Shown piece by piece: positions 26,419 through 34,876 of a stretch of DNA of 64,000 nt (position 1 is its first letter; each line of letters starts with the position of its first letter). The notes beneath the pieces were generated by a model. The model was not told the DNA's origin and did no database searches. It worked only from the letters and a program-made list of their open reading frames with translations. The position numbers were made by a program, and so were the translations under genes. Source of the DNA: Nocardia vermiculata NBRC 100427. GTDB lineage: Bacteria; Actinomycetota; Actinomycetes; Mycobacteriales; Mycobacteriaceae. The stretch spans positions 269,795 through 333,794 of the forward strand of contig NZ_BDCA01000005.1 in assembly GCF_001613265.1 (NCBI RefSeq). The letters run 5' to 3'.

Positions 26419-26785
26419 CGGGACCCCCTTCCGCGTGTAGGACGCACTGAGACTCAGGATAGTGGGCTGTTTCTGTGACGATGTCCGTTTCGAGGCAGGC
26501 TCGGTAGGCGGGGATCGTGCGCGGGTCACCCGTCGGGGCCGAGTGGGGCTCTCTGAACGCGAGGCTGGGAGCTGCTCGAAAATTGGCTTTGAACTGGTGG
26601 GACGTGGCGATTTCGAGGAGTGGAGGGCACTGCTGCGTCCGGTTGGTGAGAGAGACTGTAACGCAATCCTTTGTTAGTACTATCTTCCGTTGAAAGCGCA
26701 CTGACATACATACCGCGCCGGGCTCCCCGGGGCGAGCGGGTCGTGCTGTGGGGTGCGGTGTGGCGTGAGTGGCAGGGAGTGTCGG
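26419..26785. other. Divergent intergenic region of the methyltransferase/Z1 island
   Basis: 367 bp between the two transcription units. It is visibly richer in A/T than the flanks around 26660-26710. No ORF is convincing. Promoters for both sides must lie here; a few hexamers (TTGAAA near 26690, TAGTACTAT near 26675) could take part but I cannot pair them with confidence. Confidence 0.5.
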
Positions 26786-29347
26786 GTGGACGATCTGATC
26801 GAGGATCAGTACGACGTGTTCAAGTCGATCTTGGACAAGTACACGCCGGCGGAAGCGGTGAAAAAGCTGAAGTTGCTGGCATCCGAGGACGTGATCAAAC
26901 GAATCCTGGAACGGTACGAAGCCGACATGATCCGGATCAAGGAGCTCCAGGAACCGCAAGCGGTCGTCATCGACAACTATGAGACCTGGTATGCCGGTCC
27001 GCATCCGGACGATCGGCTGTGGCCCGCACTCACCGATATCCTGCGCCGTGACGGTTGGCAGCAGACACCGGCGATCGACAGCCTGGACGCCTCGTCCACC
27101 CGCATCGTCTCGCTGCTCAGCCACCCACGGGAGCGAACGTTCGCCACCCGCGGCCTGGTCGTCGGCTATGTGCAGTCCGGAAAGACGACCAACTTCACGG
27201 CCGTCATGGCCAAGGCCGCCGACCGGGGATACAAACTGTTCATAGTGTTGGCCGGAATCCACAACGGCCTGCGCCGTCAGACCCAGGCTCGCCTGATACA
27301 ACAACTCGTCGAACCTAACCCGAGTCAGTGGTCCCAGATCACCGATCTCGACGCCGACTTCCGTCCGAGGGATAATCCCGCGAGCCTCTTCGGCAAGTCC
27401 AACAAGACGCATGTGCTGTGTGTGGTCAAGAAGAACGCCACGGTGCTGGACAAGCTGGTGAGCTGGCTCAGCCACGCGCAGGAGTACCTTGCTGATTGCC
27501 CGGCTCTGATCATCGACGACGAGGCCGACCAGGCCACGGTCGCTACCCGTTCGATCAATCCGCTGATCCGGCAAATCTTGAACACGCTGCCGAAGTCCGC
27601 CTATGTCGGATACACGGCCTCGCCGTTCGCCAATCTGCTGATCGATCCGGCTGCCGAGGATCTGTATCCCGAACACTTCGTCGTCAACCTCCCCAAACCC
27701 GACGGACACTTCGGAACCGAGGTGCTGTTCGGGCGTTATGCGCTCGACGGCGAGGATCCCAATGACGTCGATGACGGTCACGACATGATTCGCATCATCC
27801 CCGATGAGGACGTGGAATGTGTTCGGCCCAAGAGCAAGGCGGACACCGAGGGGTTCGTTCCGACGATCACCGACGCTCTCCGCGATGCCGTCCACTACTT
27901 CTGGATGTGTACGGCAGCGCGTCGTGCCCGCGGGAGCGGTAATCCGCACAGCACCATGCTGATTCACACCAGTGTGCGGACATCGGTTCACAACAGTTTC
28001 CGGGAACCGCTCGAGGTCCTGCGGGGCCGGATGATTCGCGATCTGGACGCCGGAGTCGGAGTGGAGCGGTTGCGTGCGCTCTGGCAGGAGGAGACCGCGA
28101 GGGTCCCGGCCGCCGGCTTCGGTGAACAGACAGTCCCTTTCGAGACCGTTCTGGAGCAGTTGCCGAAGGTGGTCCGGGAGTGCCGGGTCATCATGGACAA
28201 CTCCGAGAGTGTCGACCGATTGGATTACGAGAGCGGCCCGGTGGTGGCCATCGCGGTCGGCGGCAACACGCTGTCGCGCGGATTGACATTGGAAGGTCTG
28301 TCGGTCAGCTTCTTCGTTCGTTCGGCCTCCACCTACGACACCCTGCTGCAGATGGGGCGATGGTTCGGATTCCGCAATGGCTACGCCGATCTGCCGCGCA
28401 TCTGGATGACGACCGATCTCGAGGACTCGTTCCGTCATCTGGCGACCGTCGAGACCGAGATGCGGCGCGATATCGATCTCTATCTGACCGAGGACAAGAC
28501 TCCACGCACCTTCGCGGTGCGGTTGCGCACGCATCCGTCGCTGCGGGTGACCGCACCGGCCAAAATGAAGTCCGCCGTGACTGCCGCTTCTTCCTACGGC
28601 GGTAGGCGCGTCCAAACCCGGTATTTCCGAAGGGAATCCGATTGGCTGCTGCGCAATCAGAAGGCAGCGCGGATACTCGTGACCGAGGCTGTGGCACGTG
28701 GGCGGGCCGAGGAGCGCAGCGACGAGGGGCGGTACCTGATCCGGGACGTGCCGAGCGAGTTGGTGATCGACTTCCTGCGCGAGTATCAGTTCCATGAGAA
28801 CTCGAAAGAATGCGACAGCGGTCTGATGATCGACTACATCGACAAGCGAAACCGCAAGGCACACACCCTGCGTCAGTGGAACATCGCCATCATCGGGACG
28901 CCGGGCAAGGAAGCTGCCGGTCGGTTCGAGTTCGCACCAGGGGTATCGGTCGGTCGGATCGTGCGTTCGCGCCTGAAGACCTCGACCGCTGATGTCGCCG
29001 ACATCAAGACCCTGATCAGCCGTCGCGATATCGGCGCGGACCTGGTGGACGTGGCATCGAACCTCAATGAGAAGCAGATCGAAGCAGAGCGTCGCAAACA
29101 GTTCCCCGAATCCGGGCTGCTGATGTTGTACCCGATCGACCAGGATTCGGCGCCGAGCCCGGCTCGTGAGGAGACCCGTCTGCCGCTCGAGGCGCCCGAG
29201 CATGCGATCGGCGTGGCTCTCGTCTTTCCGACGCCACACGATGCCGACACCACCGTCGAATGGGAAGCCACCTACGTGTCGGCCGACCTGTCCGGAATCG
29301 AAGACGAGGAAGAAGATCTGAGCATCCTCGAGGCAGACGAAGGATGA
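26786..29347 (+). CDS. Z1 domain SF2 ATPase/helicase-like protein
   Basis: 853 aa from GTG 26786 with GGGAG 6-7 nt before it. The Z1 family is a branch of superfamily II found in restriction operons. Motifs: Walker A GYVQSGKT (127-134), Walker B DDEAD (244-248), GYTASPFANLL, motif V GGNTLSRGLTLEGL and motif VI QMGRWFGFRNGY. It should couple ATP hydrolysis to movement along or remodelling of DNA. The C-terminal ~60 residues are acidic. First gene of a five-gene operon with a 4-bp ATGA overlap to the next. Confidence 0.93.
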   Translation: MDDLIEDQYDVFKSILDKYTPAEAVKKLKLLASEDVIKRILERYEADMIRIKELQEPQAVVIDNYETWYAGPHPDDRLWPALTDILRRDGWQQTPAIDSLDASSTRIVSLLSHPRERTFATRGLVVGYVQSGKTTNFTAVMAKAADRGYKLFIVLAGIHNGLRRQTQARLIQQLVEPNPSQWSQITDLDADFRPRDNPASLFGKSNKTHVLCVVKKNATVLDKLVSWLSHAQEYLADCPALIIDDEADQATVATRSINPLIRQILNTLPKSAYVGYTASPFANLLIDPAAEDLYPEHFVVNLPKPDGHFGTEVLFGRYALDGEDPNDVDDGHDMIRIIPDEDVECVRPKSKADTEGFVPTITDALRDAVHYFWMCTAARRARGSGNPHSTMLIHTSVRTSVHNSFREPLEVLRGRMIRDLDAGVGVERLRALWQEETARVPAAGFGEQTVPFETVLEQLPKVVRECRVIMDNSESVDRLDYESGPVVAIAVGGNTLSRGLTLEGLSVSFFVRSASTYDTLLQMGRWFGFRNGYADLPRIWMTTDLEDSFRHLATVETEMRRDIDLYLTEDKTPRTFAVRLRTHPSLRVTAPAKMKSAVTAASSYGGRRVQTRYFRRESDWLLRNQKAARILVTEAVARGRAEERSDEGRYLIRDVPSELVIDFLREYQFHENSKECDSGLMIDYIDKRNRKAHTLRQWNIAIIGTPGKEAAGRFEFAPGVSVGRIVRSRLKTSTADVADIKTLISRRDIGADLVDVASNLNEKQIEAERRKQFPESGLLMLYPIDQDSAPSPAREETRLPLEAPEHAIGVALVFPTPHDADTTVEWEATYVSADLSGIEDEEEDLSILEADEG

Positions 29348-30363
29348 CCGACCCCGCCCTTCGAACCATCCTCGACGACTACTGGGATCGACTCGAACGT
29401 GACCGGCCGAGTTCCGGACACGCTCTGCAGACCGCACCGCTTCCGGTTGTGACATCTGCCGGTCCGCTGCTGGCTGCTGTCGACTCGGACGGTCACCGGC
29501 ATCTGCTCGTCCCCGTGGACCCGCACCACAGTGTGCGGCGCGGTTTGAACGGACCGGTGCTCGAACTTCGGCGCCGAATTCTCGAGGACGAACACGTCCG
29601 GTCGACATTCGCTGATCTCGGATGTCTGCGATCGGATCTCAATGATGTCTTCGCGGTCCTGTGCGCGGATGTTCTCCTGGCCGTCGAGACCGCGCCCGCG
29701 CAGCCTGTGAAGATATTGAACCGGGTGTTGGATCACTGGAAGGCGCTGTTCCAGAATCCCGGGACCCCGTTGGGAGCCAAGCAGATTGCCGGGCTGTTCG
29801 GTGAGTTGGTGGTATTGCGGCGGTTATTGGAACTCGACCCGAGTGCTCATCGGCTCTGGCGTGGCCCAGTAGGACATCGACACGATTTCTCGGCCGAGCT
29901 TAACGCGATAGAAGTCAAGACTTCGATGGCGGCCGAAAGCAGAGAGATCCGAATCCACGGGCTGAGCCAGCTCGAGCCGCCGTTGGGCGGCACCCTCGCG
30001 CTGGTCTGGTTGCGTCTCGAGGCGGCGGTGGTCGGCGGGACCGGTGTGAAAGAACTCATCGACGAAGTCCTCAGATTGTGTGATGACGAGGGTGCGGTGA
30101 TCATAGCGCTGGCGGCGATCGGATATCGCGTCGCGCACGACGATCACTATCGGCACATTCGATTCGGTCTGAACGAAGAACGGTGGTATCGAGTCGATGA
30201 CGAGTTTCCCAGGTTGACCTCGGCGCATACCGCTGCTGCCGGGGTATCGGAATCAGTTTTCGGAATCGACTATTCGATATCGCTGGCCGGAGAAACACCG
30301 GAACCGATGGACGACGACAGCATCAAGTCACAACTCACCGCGATAGCCGAGGAGCTGAGGTGA
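29344..30363 (+). CDS. PD-(D/E)XK motif protein (DUF4420 family), candidate nuclease
   Basis: 339 aa, ATG overlapping the Z1 stop. The nuclease-fold core is visible: Glu154 in GLFGELVVLRRL, Asp181 in HDFSAELNA, and Glu190-Val-Lys192 (IEVKTS), the D…ExK triad of restriction-endonuclease-fold proteins. DUF4420 proteins occur with Z1 and MutL-like ATPases in restriction-like operons. I infer that this is the DNA-cutting subunit. The next gene starts with a GTGA overlap. Confidence 0.9.
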   Translation: MTDPALRTILDDYWDRLERDRPSSGHALQTAPLPVVTSAGPLLAAVDSDGHRHLLVPVDPHHSVRRGLNGPVLELRRRILEDEHVRSTFADLGCLRSDLNDVFAVLCADVLLAVETAPAQPVKILNRVLDHWKALFQNPGTPLGAKQIAGLFGELVVLRRLLELDPSAHRLWRGPVGHRHDFSAELNAIEVKTSMAAESREIRIHGLSQLEPPLGGTLALVWLRLEAAVVGGTGVKELIDEVLRLCDDEGAVIIALAAIGYRVAHDDHYRHIRFGLNEERWYRVDDEFPRLTSAHTAAAGVSESVFGIDYSISLAGETPEPMDDDSIKSQLTAIAEELR

Positions 30364-32327
30364 ACGAGCCCGCGTGGATGTCCCAGCCGTTCCCGGCCGA
30401 AGGGGCGAGTGCTGCGGAAGGCATCCGAAATCAGCTGGGCAAACCTCAGTTGGACAACCTCACCGTGCTGGTTCGAGAGTCGGCACAGAACAGCTGGGAT
30501 GCGCGCTGCGACGACGAGACCTCAGTCGATTTCCGGATCGATCTGCTGACGGTCAGCGCGGCACACAGTTCGGCCTGGCGTGAGCATTTCCAACGCCGTG
30601 CGCCGAGGAAGGACTATCTGCCGCTGCGTGACTCGCTACAGAGGTCGACCATTAGGCTGCTGTCCATCTCCGATCGCGGAACCCGGGGTCTGGGTGGACC
30701 GACCCGCGCCGACGAAGTCTCCGATGAGACTCGAGATTTCGTCGCTTTCCTGCGCAATATCGGTGAACCACGCGATCAGAAGCTCGGCGGTGGGACATAC
30801 GGTTTCGGCAAAGGCATTCTGTATCTGTTGTCGCGATGCGGAACGATTCTCGTGTACACCCGATGCCGCTATCAGGGGCGAATCGAGTCCAGGCTGATGG
30901 GTGCCTCGCTGTGGCAGAGTTACCAGGCCGAGGAGTCGTCAGGTCCGCGCCGATACACCGGACGGCACTGGTGGGGTGCGATTTCCGACAATGTGGTCGA
31001 GCCCCTGATCGGTGTCGACGCCGACGTGATGGCCAACCGACTCGGGCTCCGAGGTTTCGGAGATGCGGAGACCGGGACGACGATTGCGATCGTCGATCCG
31101 ATTCTCGATGAGCGCGAGCCGGTCGACACCGCGCAGTATCTCGCCGAAACCGTTGCCTGGCATCTGTGGCCGAAGATGTTGCCGACCTACTCGGGCCGGC
31201 GGCCGATGCGTTTCTCCGTGACCTGTGACGGAATCGAGCATCCGGTGCCCGACCCGGAGTCGCTCAAGCCACTGCGGCCGTTCGTTGCTGCCTACCGACG
31301 GATGAACGATCCCGAGTCCCGCGAAGAGCTGCGGTGGTACAAGAAGAGACTTCTGGGCTACCTGGGACTACATCGCTTCATGTTCCAGAAATTCGAGCCC
31401 AGCGACGCGGCGCACGTCGCGGGTTTCGACGATGGCCTGCTCCATCACATCTGTCTGGTGCGACCTGCCGAATTGGTCGTGACGTATTGGCCGGGCCCGA
31501 AGCCGACGACCGAATTCACGGCCTATGCCGGCGTATTCCGGGCGGACGTGGAACTCGACAGCGCCTACGCGGCCGCAGAACCGCCGACGCATGACAGTTG
31601 GAATTATCACTCCCTCGAGCACCCCGAAAGCTCCTATGTGAAGACAACTTTCACACGATTGAAGGAGTCCGTCGAGAAGATACTCGGCACCAGAAACTCT
31701 GGGCAATTCGAGGTGGCTCAGGTGTCGCTGGGTGCCGCCGCCGAGCGACTTTCCCCGCTGATCGGTGGAACATGGGGTGTCGGTTCGGCGACTGACTACG
31801 GGAAGCCGGGCGATACTCGCTCACGCACGCCCCGACGCGTGGTGAAGCGACCCAAGAAGGGGAGACAACCCGTAGTCGATGCCGCAGACAGAGGGCACGA
31901 TGTCGACTTCGGCGACAGCGCTCGACCTGATGGCGGCAACGGCTACTCCGCGGACGTCGGGGCAGGGGCCCCGAAACAGAAGCCTGCTCGACGCCGGCCC
32001 CGAATCGAATACGTTGGCGATCCATTCCTCGAGGAATTCCAGGGTGCGGCCGTTCTGGTGCAACAGTTCCGACTGCCGGTGACCGGGCCACAACGCATCA
32101 CCGCCGATCTGGCAGTCGCACTCAGCAATGACACCGGGCTCGAACTCGATCCGCCCGCCGGAGCTGACATGCCGCTTCTCATCGGATGGCGTGATTCGAC
32201 GGGCGAGTTGCACAGCGGTGACACGCGAGTGGTCCATGGCGGTGCGAACACCTGGCAGGCGGTTGTCAAGCCCGCCGCCGACACGATGACGAATATCCGA
32301 TTGCAGGTAGAGGCGGTGGAAATCTGA
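30360..32327 (+). CDS. MutL/MORC-like GHKL ATPase
   Basis: 655 aa, GTG start in a 4-bp overlap. The Bergerat ATP fold is clear: N box Glu40…Asn44…Asp47 in VRESAQNSWDAR, G1 box ISDRGTRGLGG (Asp105), G2 box GGGTYGFGKG (143-152). A transducer-like middle follows. Residues ~490-545 are Arg/Lys/Pro/Gly-rich and probably a linker, and the last ~110 residues look like a beta-sandwich. MutL/MORC-type ATPases in restriction operons are thought to act as ATP-gated clamps. Here the ATPase sits between the nuclease-fold gene and two small genes. Confidence 0.9.
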   Translation: MNEPAWMSQPFPAEGASAAEGIRNQLGKPQLDNLTVLVRESAQNSWDARCDDETSVDFRIDLLTVSAAHSSAWREHFQRRAPRKDYLPLRDSLQRSTIRLLSISDRGTRGLGGPTRADEVSDETRDFVAFLRNIGEPRDQKLGGGTYGFGKGILYLLSRCGTILVYTRCRYQGRIESRLMGASLWQSYQAEESSGPRRYTGRHWWGAISDNVVEPLIGVDADVMANRLGLRGFGDAETGTTIAIVDPILDEREPVDTAQYLAETVAWHLWPKMLPTYSGRRPMRFSVTCDGIEHPVPDPESLKPLRPFVAAYRRMNDPESREELRWYKKRLLGYLGLHRFMFQKFEPSDAAHVAGFDDGLLHHICLVRPAELVVTYWPGPKPTTEFTAYAGVFRADVELDSAYAAAEPPTHDSWNYHSLEHPESSYVKTTFTRLKESVEKILGTRNSGQFEVAQVSLGAAAERLSPLIGGTWGVGSATDYGKPGDTRSRTPRRVVKRPKKGRQPVVDAADRGHDVDFGDSARPDGGNGYSADVGAGAPKQKPARRRPRIEYVGDPFLEEFQGAAVLVQQFRLPVTGPQRITADLAVALSNDTGLELDPPAGADMPLLIGWRDSTGELHSGDTRVVHGGANTWQAVVKPAADTMTNIRLQVEAVEI

Positions 32328-33220
32328 TGTCGCGCGCACTGCCCTACAAAATTCCGCAGTCGAATGTCGTCGGCGCCGAGGACTGGATACTGACGGTCGA
32401 CGGCGAGGAACTTCCGCTGCCCGAGGCATTTCCGCATTGGGATTATCAAACCGATCTGAATCTGCGGCGAAGAGTCACCGTAGACGTCGTGCGCGCCCGC
32501 GAGGAGTCCGGATTGGCTCCGCACACCGCACTCACCCTGGCGGCCACCTGGCGCGCGGACGGATCCAAGCTCAAAGGGTGCCCGATGCGGCAGCCCGTTC
32601 CGGAATCCGGAGTGGTCGAGTTGGCCGCCGTGCTTCGAGGGGCAGACCTCGGCGGAATCGTGGAACTCGATACGGCGTTGGTACTGGCCAACCGGCGAAT
32701 GGACACTGACCGTCCGATCGCCGCGCGGCGTGCGGGATCGGTGTTGTGGAGTGACCGGCACGCAATCCGGTTGCAAGGCGACGCCACTCAATTCCCGATC
32801 GCGATCGTCGACTTCACCACGACGCCCTACCCCGCGAATGCTGCCTGGTATCTGGAAATCGGCTCGAACCTGGAAGCCGCGACCATGGGCACGATCCTGC
32901 TGTTGGTGAACGAGAAGAACACGGCCGTTGCTGACGCCGTCAAGCGAGTCACGAACTCGCGGATTCAAGATCGCCTCGTCATGGAGGCGCTGGAGGCCGA
33001 TATCGCCCGCGCGATGGTGAACCACGCGCTGCATGACAGCGAGTTCAGTGACGAAATCGATTACGAGGACGATACCCTCGGCGCCACCCTTCAGGAACTG
33101 ATCGGTCGGCTGTTTCCGGCCCGTTCGATCGAGGACATCCGTCTGCTCGCCGACAACTCGCCGAGCCGATTCGAGGCCGAATTACAGGCTGCTGTCAATC
33201 TGTTCGGAGGTGCGATATGA
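32327..33220 (+). CDS. Uncharacterised protein of the Z1/GHKL island
   Basis: 297 aa, ATG overlapping the GHKL stop by one base (TGATG). I do not recognise the family. The first ~190 residues look beta-rich (VTVDVVRAREESG, LTLAATWRADGS, VVELAAVLRGADLGGIVELDTALVLA). The last ~100 are helical and acidic (LVMEALEADIARAMVNHAL…EIDYEDD). No nuclease, ATPase or membrane motif is seen. Full overlap with both neighbours argues that it is a subunit of the same complex. Confidence 0.85.
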   Translation: MSRALPYKIPQSNVVGAEDWILTVDGEELPLPEAFPHWDYQTDLNLRRRVTVDVVRAREESGLAPHTALTLAATWRADGSKLKGCPMRQPVPESGVVELAAVLRGADLGGIVELDTALVLANRRMDTDRPIAARRAGSVLWSDRHAIRLQGDATQFPIAIVDFTTTPYPANAAWYLEIGSNLEAATMGTILLLVNEKNTAVADAVKRVTNSRIQDRLVMEALEADIARAMVNHALHDSEFSDEIDYEDDTLGATLQELIGRLFPARSIEDIRLLADNSPSRFEAELQAAVNLFGGAI

Positions 33221-34041
33221 CCTTCCTGTACCCACGCCTGCTACGTCCGAATGCCTTGAGTCTAGCCAAGCAGTACCGCGAACTGTCGATCCTGGACCTG
33301 CAGTCCCGCGCGGCGACGAGCGACGAATCCGCCGTGTACGTCGCTACCGGCGGCACCCGTCTGGAGTCGAGCCGGCTGCAGGTGCTTCGCGACATGGTTG
33401 TCGATCTGGCCAAGGAATCGGGATTTCCGGGGCCGCCGGCGAAGGACCAAAGGACCGCATTCGATTTACGGTTGGCAAGGCTGCTGCACAGCCAGATGGA
33501 CATCGCTCCCGCCGAGGCCGCATCCGGCGACGTCTGGGCATTCCTCGCCGTCATCCTGCTTCCGGACGTCGCGTACTGGCGATACCCGCCGTCCAGCGAG
33601 GGAGTTTTGCGCGATCGATTTCTCGGCGGTGACCTCACCCGGCATGTCTTCGGCCGAATGTGGTGGCGAGCGCACTTCGTCTACTCGCCGGAAGAGCCCG
33701 ATCCGTATGCGGCCCTGTCGGTTCTGGGGGAATCCGAGTTCGACCAGATCTACGCGCGGCGAACGACATTGGGTGGCCGCCCGCAGCTGATCAAGTCCAT
33801 CCTGCGGGTGTGGAGGGAGATCGAAATTCGCGAACTCTCCGACCGCGACATACTCCGGGACTTCCTAAAACGTCTGCTTCGACTCGACCCATTCCTCGTC
33901 TATGAGGCGCTCGACGACTTTGCGCTCGACACCGAACTCCGCGCAGTAGCTCGCGAGACGATAGTCGGCCTCTTAATCAGCAAGGGATATCTGCGGGAAG
34001 CTGCGGAACGCAGGGCCCGCGAAGTGCTTCCACGATTCTGA
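33217..34041 (+). CDS. DUF6339-like protein, last gene of the Z1/GHKL operon
   Basis: 274 aa, ATGA overlap with the preceding gene. Helical and Arg/Leu-rich. It has a conserved-looking block RLARLLHSQMDIAPAEAASG followed by DVWAFLAVILLPDVAYWR and FLGGDLTRHVFGRMWWRAHF. I recall this block as DUF6339, a family seen next to C5 methyltransferase and Z1 genes, but I could not check it. No catalytic motif is obvious. The operon ends here and no terminator hairpin is evident. Confidence 0.75.
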   Translation: MTFLYPRLLRPNALSLAKQYRELSILDLQSRAATSDESAVYVATGGTRLESSRLQVLRDMVVDLAKESGFPGPPAKDQRTAFDLRLARLLHSQMDIAPAEAASGDVWAFLAVILLPDVAYWRYPPSSEGVLRDRFLGGDLTRHVFGRMWWRAHFVYSPEEPDPYAALSVLGESEFDQIYARRTTLGGRPQLIKSILRVWREIEIRELSDRDILRDFLKRLLRLDPFLVYEALDDFALDTELRAVARETIVGLLISKGYLREAAERRAREVLPRF

Positions 34042-34192
34042 AGCCGGCTAGGTGTCGTGGCTGCCTGCTGAAGCCATGCCCGGAGGTCGTTCCGGCGCTT
34101 GATCGGCTAGGGGTGGTGTTCTGATGGCAACAGGCCGACGGGGTGATGCATGGCGCCTTCCCGGCTCGCTGCTTCGATGCCATCCGGAACTC

Positions 34193-34876
34193 TTAGGAGG
34201 CCTCTTTGGGCAAGTAACGAAGCAGAGCGATGTCGTCGATTTGCGTGACGCTGTCCAGTCGCAGTCGACGGGTCGTTCCTCCCGGGTATGCCGCTGGATG
34301 GAGGAACCGCGGTGCATTGTCGTTACCTACGAGGACCGGGCCGACCGCGAGCAACAGCTCATCCGCGAGCCCAGCGGAAAGGAATGCGGTGTGAATACGA
34401 CCGCCGCCCTCGACCATCAGGTGGTTGATACCCCGCGCTCCCAGGTCGTCGACGAGGGAGGCGAAATCTACTCCATCCCCGAGTGAGACGATCTCGGCCA
34501 GGCTTTCGAAGCGGCCGGCCAGATTCTTCTTGCCTGCGGCCGTCGTGTACACAAGTGGCGTCTCGTCGACGTCGTGGTGCCAGAACTTCGAGGCGGGATC
34601 CAGATTTCCGCTCGCGCTGACAGTTACCTTCCGGGGGGAGACGGTCTTGCCTGCTGCGACTCTCTCGGCGCGACGACGCGGGTCTTTCACGATCAAACGC
34701 GGATTGTCGCGCCGAATGGTTTCGGCCCCGACGAGGATCGCGTCGGACCGGGAGCGCTCGTGATCGACTCTGTCGAAGTCGGCTTCGTTCGACAACAGCA
34801 GGCGTTCGGACGTGATGTCGTCCAGGTAGCCGTCGATACTCGTGGCGACGGAGAGGAGGACGTAGGGCCGACTCAC
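34193..34876 (-). CDS. Dihydrofolate reductase-like/RibD C-terminal domain reductase
   Basis: 227 aa from GTG 34876, which overlaps the stop of the upstream regulator (GTGA) and has GGAG 6 nt before it. The RibD-C fold is clear: YVLLSVATSIDGYLDD at the start, DAILVGAETIRRDNPRLIV, and GINHLMVEGGGRIHTAFLSAGLADEL, which is the NADPH/substrate site of pyrimidine reductases. It is a free-standing reductase; the substrate may be a flavin precursor or another heterocycle. It is translationally coupled to the HTH-TPR regulator. Confidence 0.87.
   Translation of the reverse strand: MSRPYVLLSVATSIDGYLDDITSERLLLSNEADFDRVDHERSRSDAILVGAETIRRDNPRLIVKDPRRRAERVAAGKTVSPRKVTVSASGNLDPASKFWHHDVDETPLVYTTAAGKKNLAGRFESLAEIVSLGDGVDFASLVDDLGARGINHLMVEGGGRIHTAFLSAGLADELLLAVGPVLVGNDNAPRFLHPAAYPGGTTRRLRLDSVTQIDDIALLRYLPKEAS

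Noticed and set aside
26419..26529. Upstream extension of the Cys-less methyltransferase
   Set aside because: Ser/Thr/Lys-rich, no conserved motif, and the ATG at 26418 has a good ribosome binding site.
26132..29608. Open minus-strand frame of 1158 codons opposite the Z1 gene
   Set aside because: It mirrors the Z1 coding strand in high-GC DNA; the translation is low-complexity and Arg/Gly/His-rich, and the plus strand has intact helicase motifs.
24195..34041. BREX, DISARM or Dnd system
   Set aside because: No PglX/PglZ-, DrmA/B- or DndB-E-type proteins are seen; the methyltransferases are C5-cytosine type and the helicase is Z1.
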